Positions 6,906-6,906 of a DNA stretch of 6,906 nt are shown here, one piece after another. Source of the stretch: CAMCXT01 sp046302715 (GTDB lineage Bacteria > Bacteroidota > Bacteroidia > M30B66); NCBI GenBank assembly GCA_046302715.1, contig JBKCHQ010000016.1:1-6906 (forward strand), read 5' to 3'. Every line of letters starts with the position of its first letter. Within the stretch, counting starts at the first letter, position 1. Position numbers and translations under genes: made by a program. The notes under the pieces were generated by a model. That model ran no database searches. It was not told the origin of the DNA and was given only the letters and a program-made list of their open reading frames with translations.

Positions 6906-6906
6906 A

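Overview
The window looks like ordinary chromosomal DNA from a member of the Bacteroidota. The grounds are the HisRS variant RGLNYYTG, a lipoprotein carrying a CS(M)EKRxYxxGYHxDW segment, starts without Shine-Dalgarno sequences in AT-rich leaders, and one candidate promoter of the Bacteroidota -33/-7 type. I cannot place it at genus level.

Layout from left to right. (1) At 2-1267 (+) is the 3' part of hisS, histidyl-tRNA synthetase, cut by the left window edge. (2) Only 14 bp later, at 1282-2772 (+), is a complete hutH, histidine ammonia-lyase, with all the expected active-site motifs. The two are probably co-transcribed, so one gene charges histidine onto tRNA and the next destroys free histidine. 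(3) At 2769-3890 (-) is a 373-aa soluble protein of unknown function. It converges on hutH, and the two stop codons overlap by 4 bp inside a nested inverted repeat. (4) A 170-bp divergent intergenic region (3891-4060) holds a candidate promoter for the next gene. (5) At 4061-5806 (+) is a polytopic GT-C/PMT-like membrane glycosyltransferase of 581 aa. (6) After a 169-bp AT-rich gap, 5976-6581 (+) encodes a 201-aa lipoprotein with a low-complexity linker and a YqaE/Pmp3-like C-terminal membrane hairpin. A strong hairpin terminator follows at 6597-6634. (7) From 6635 to 6827 I see no gene. At the right edge, 6828-6905 (-) is the last 25 codons of a membrane protein, possibly a CPBP-type intramembrane protease.

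Beyond the hisS-hutH pair, the genes do not form an evident pathway. I see no mobile element with a transposase, CRISPR array, tRNA, rRNA, phage module or defence system. No clear new system is present. The points most worth a second look are the hisS-hutH coupling, the lipoprotein/Pmp3-like architecture, the unrecognised 373-aa protein and the convergent stop-codon overlap.
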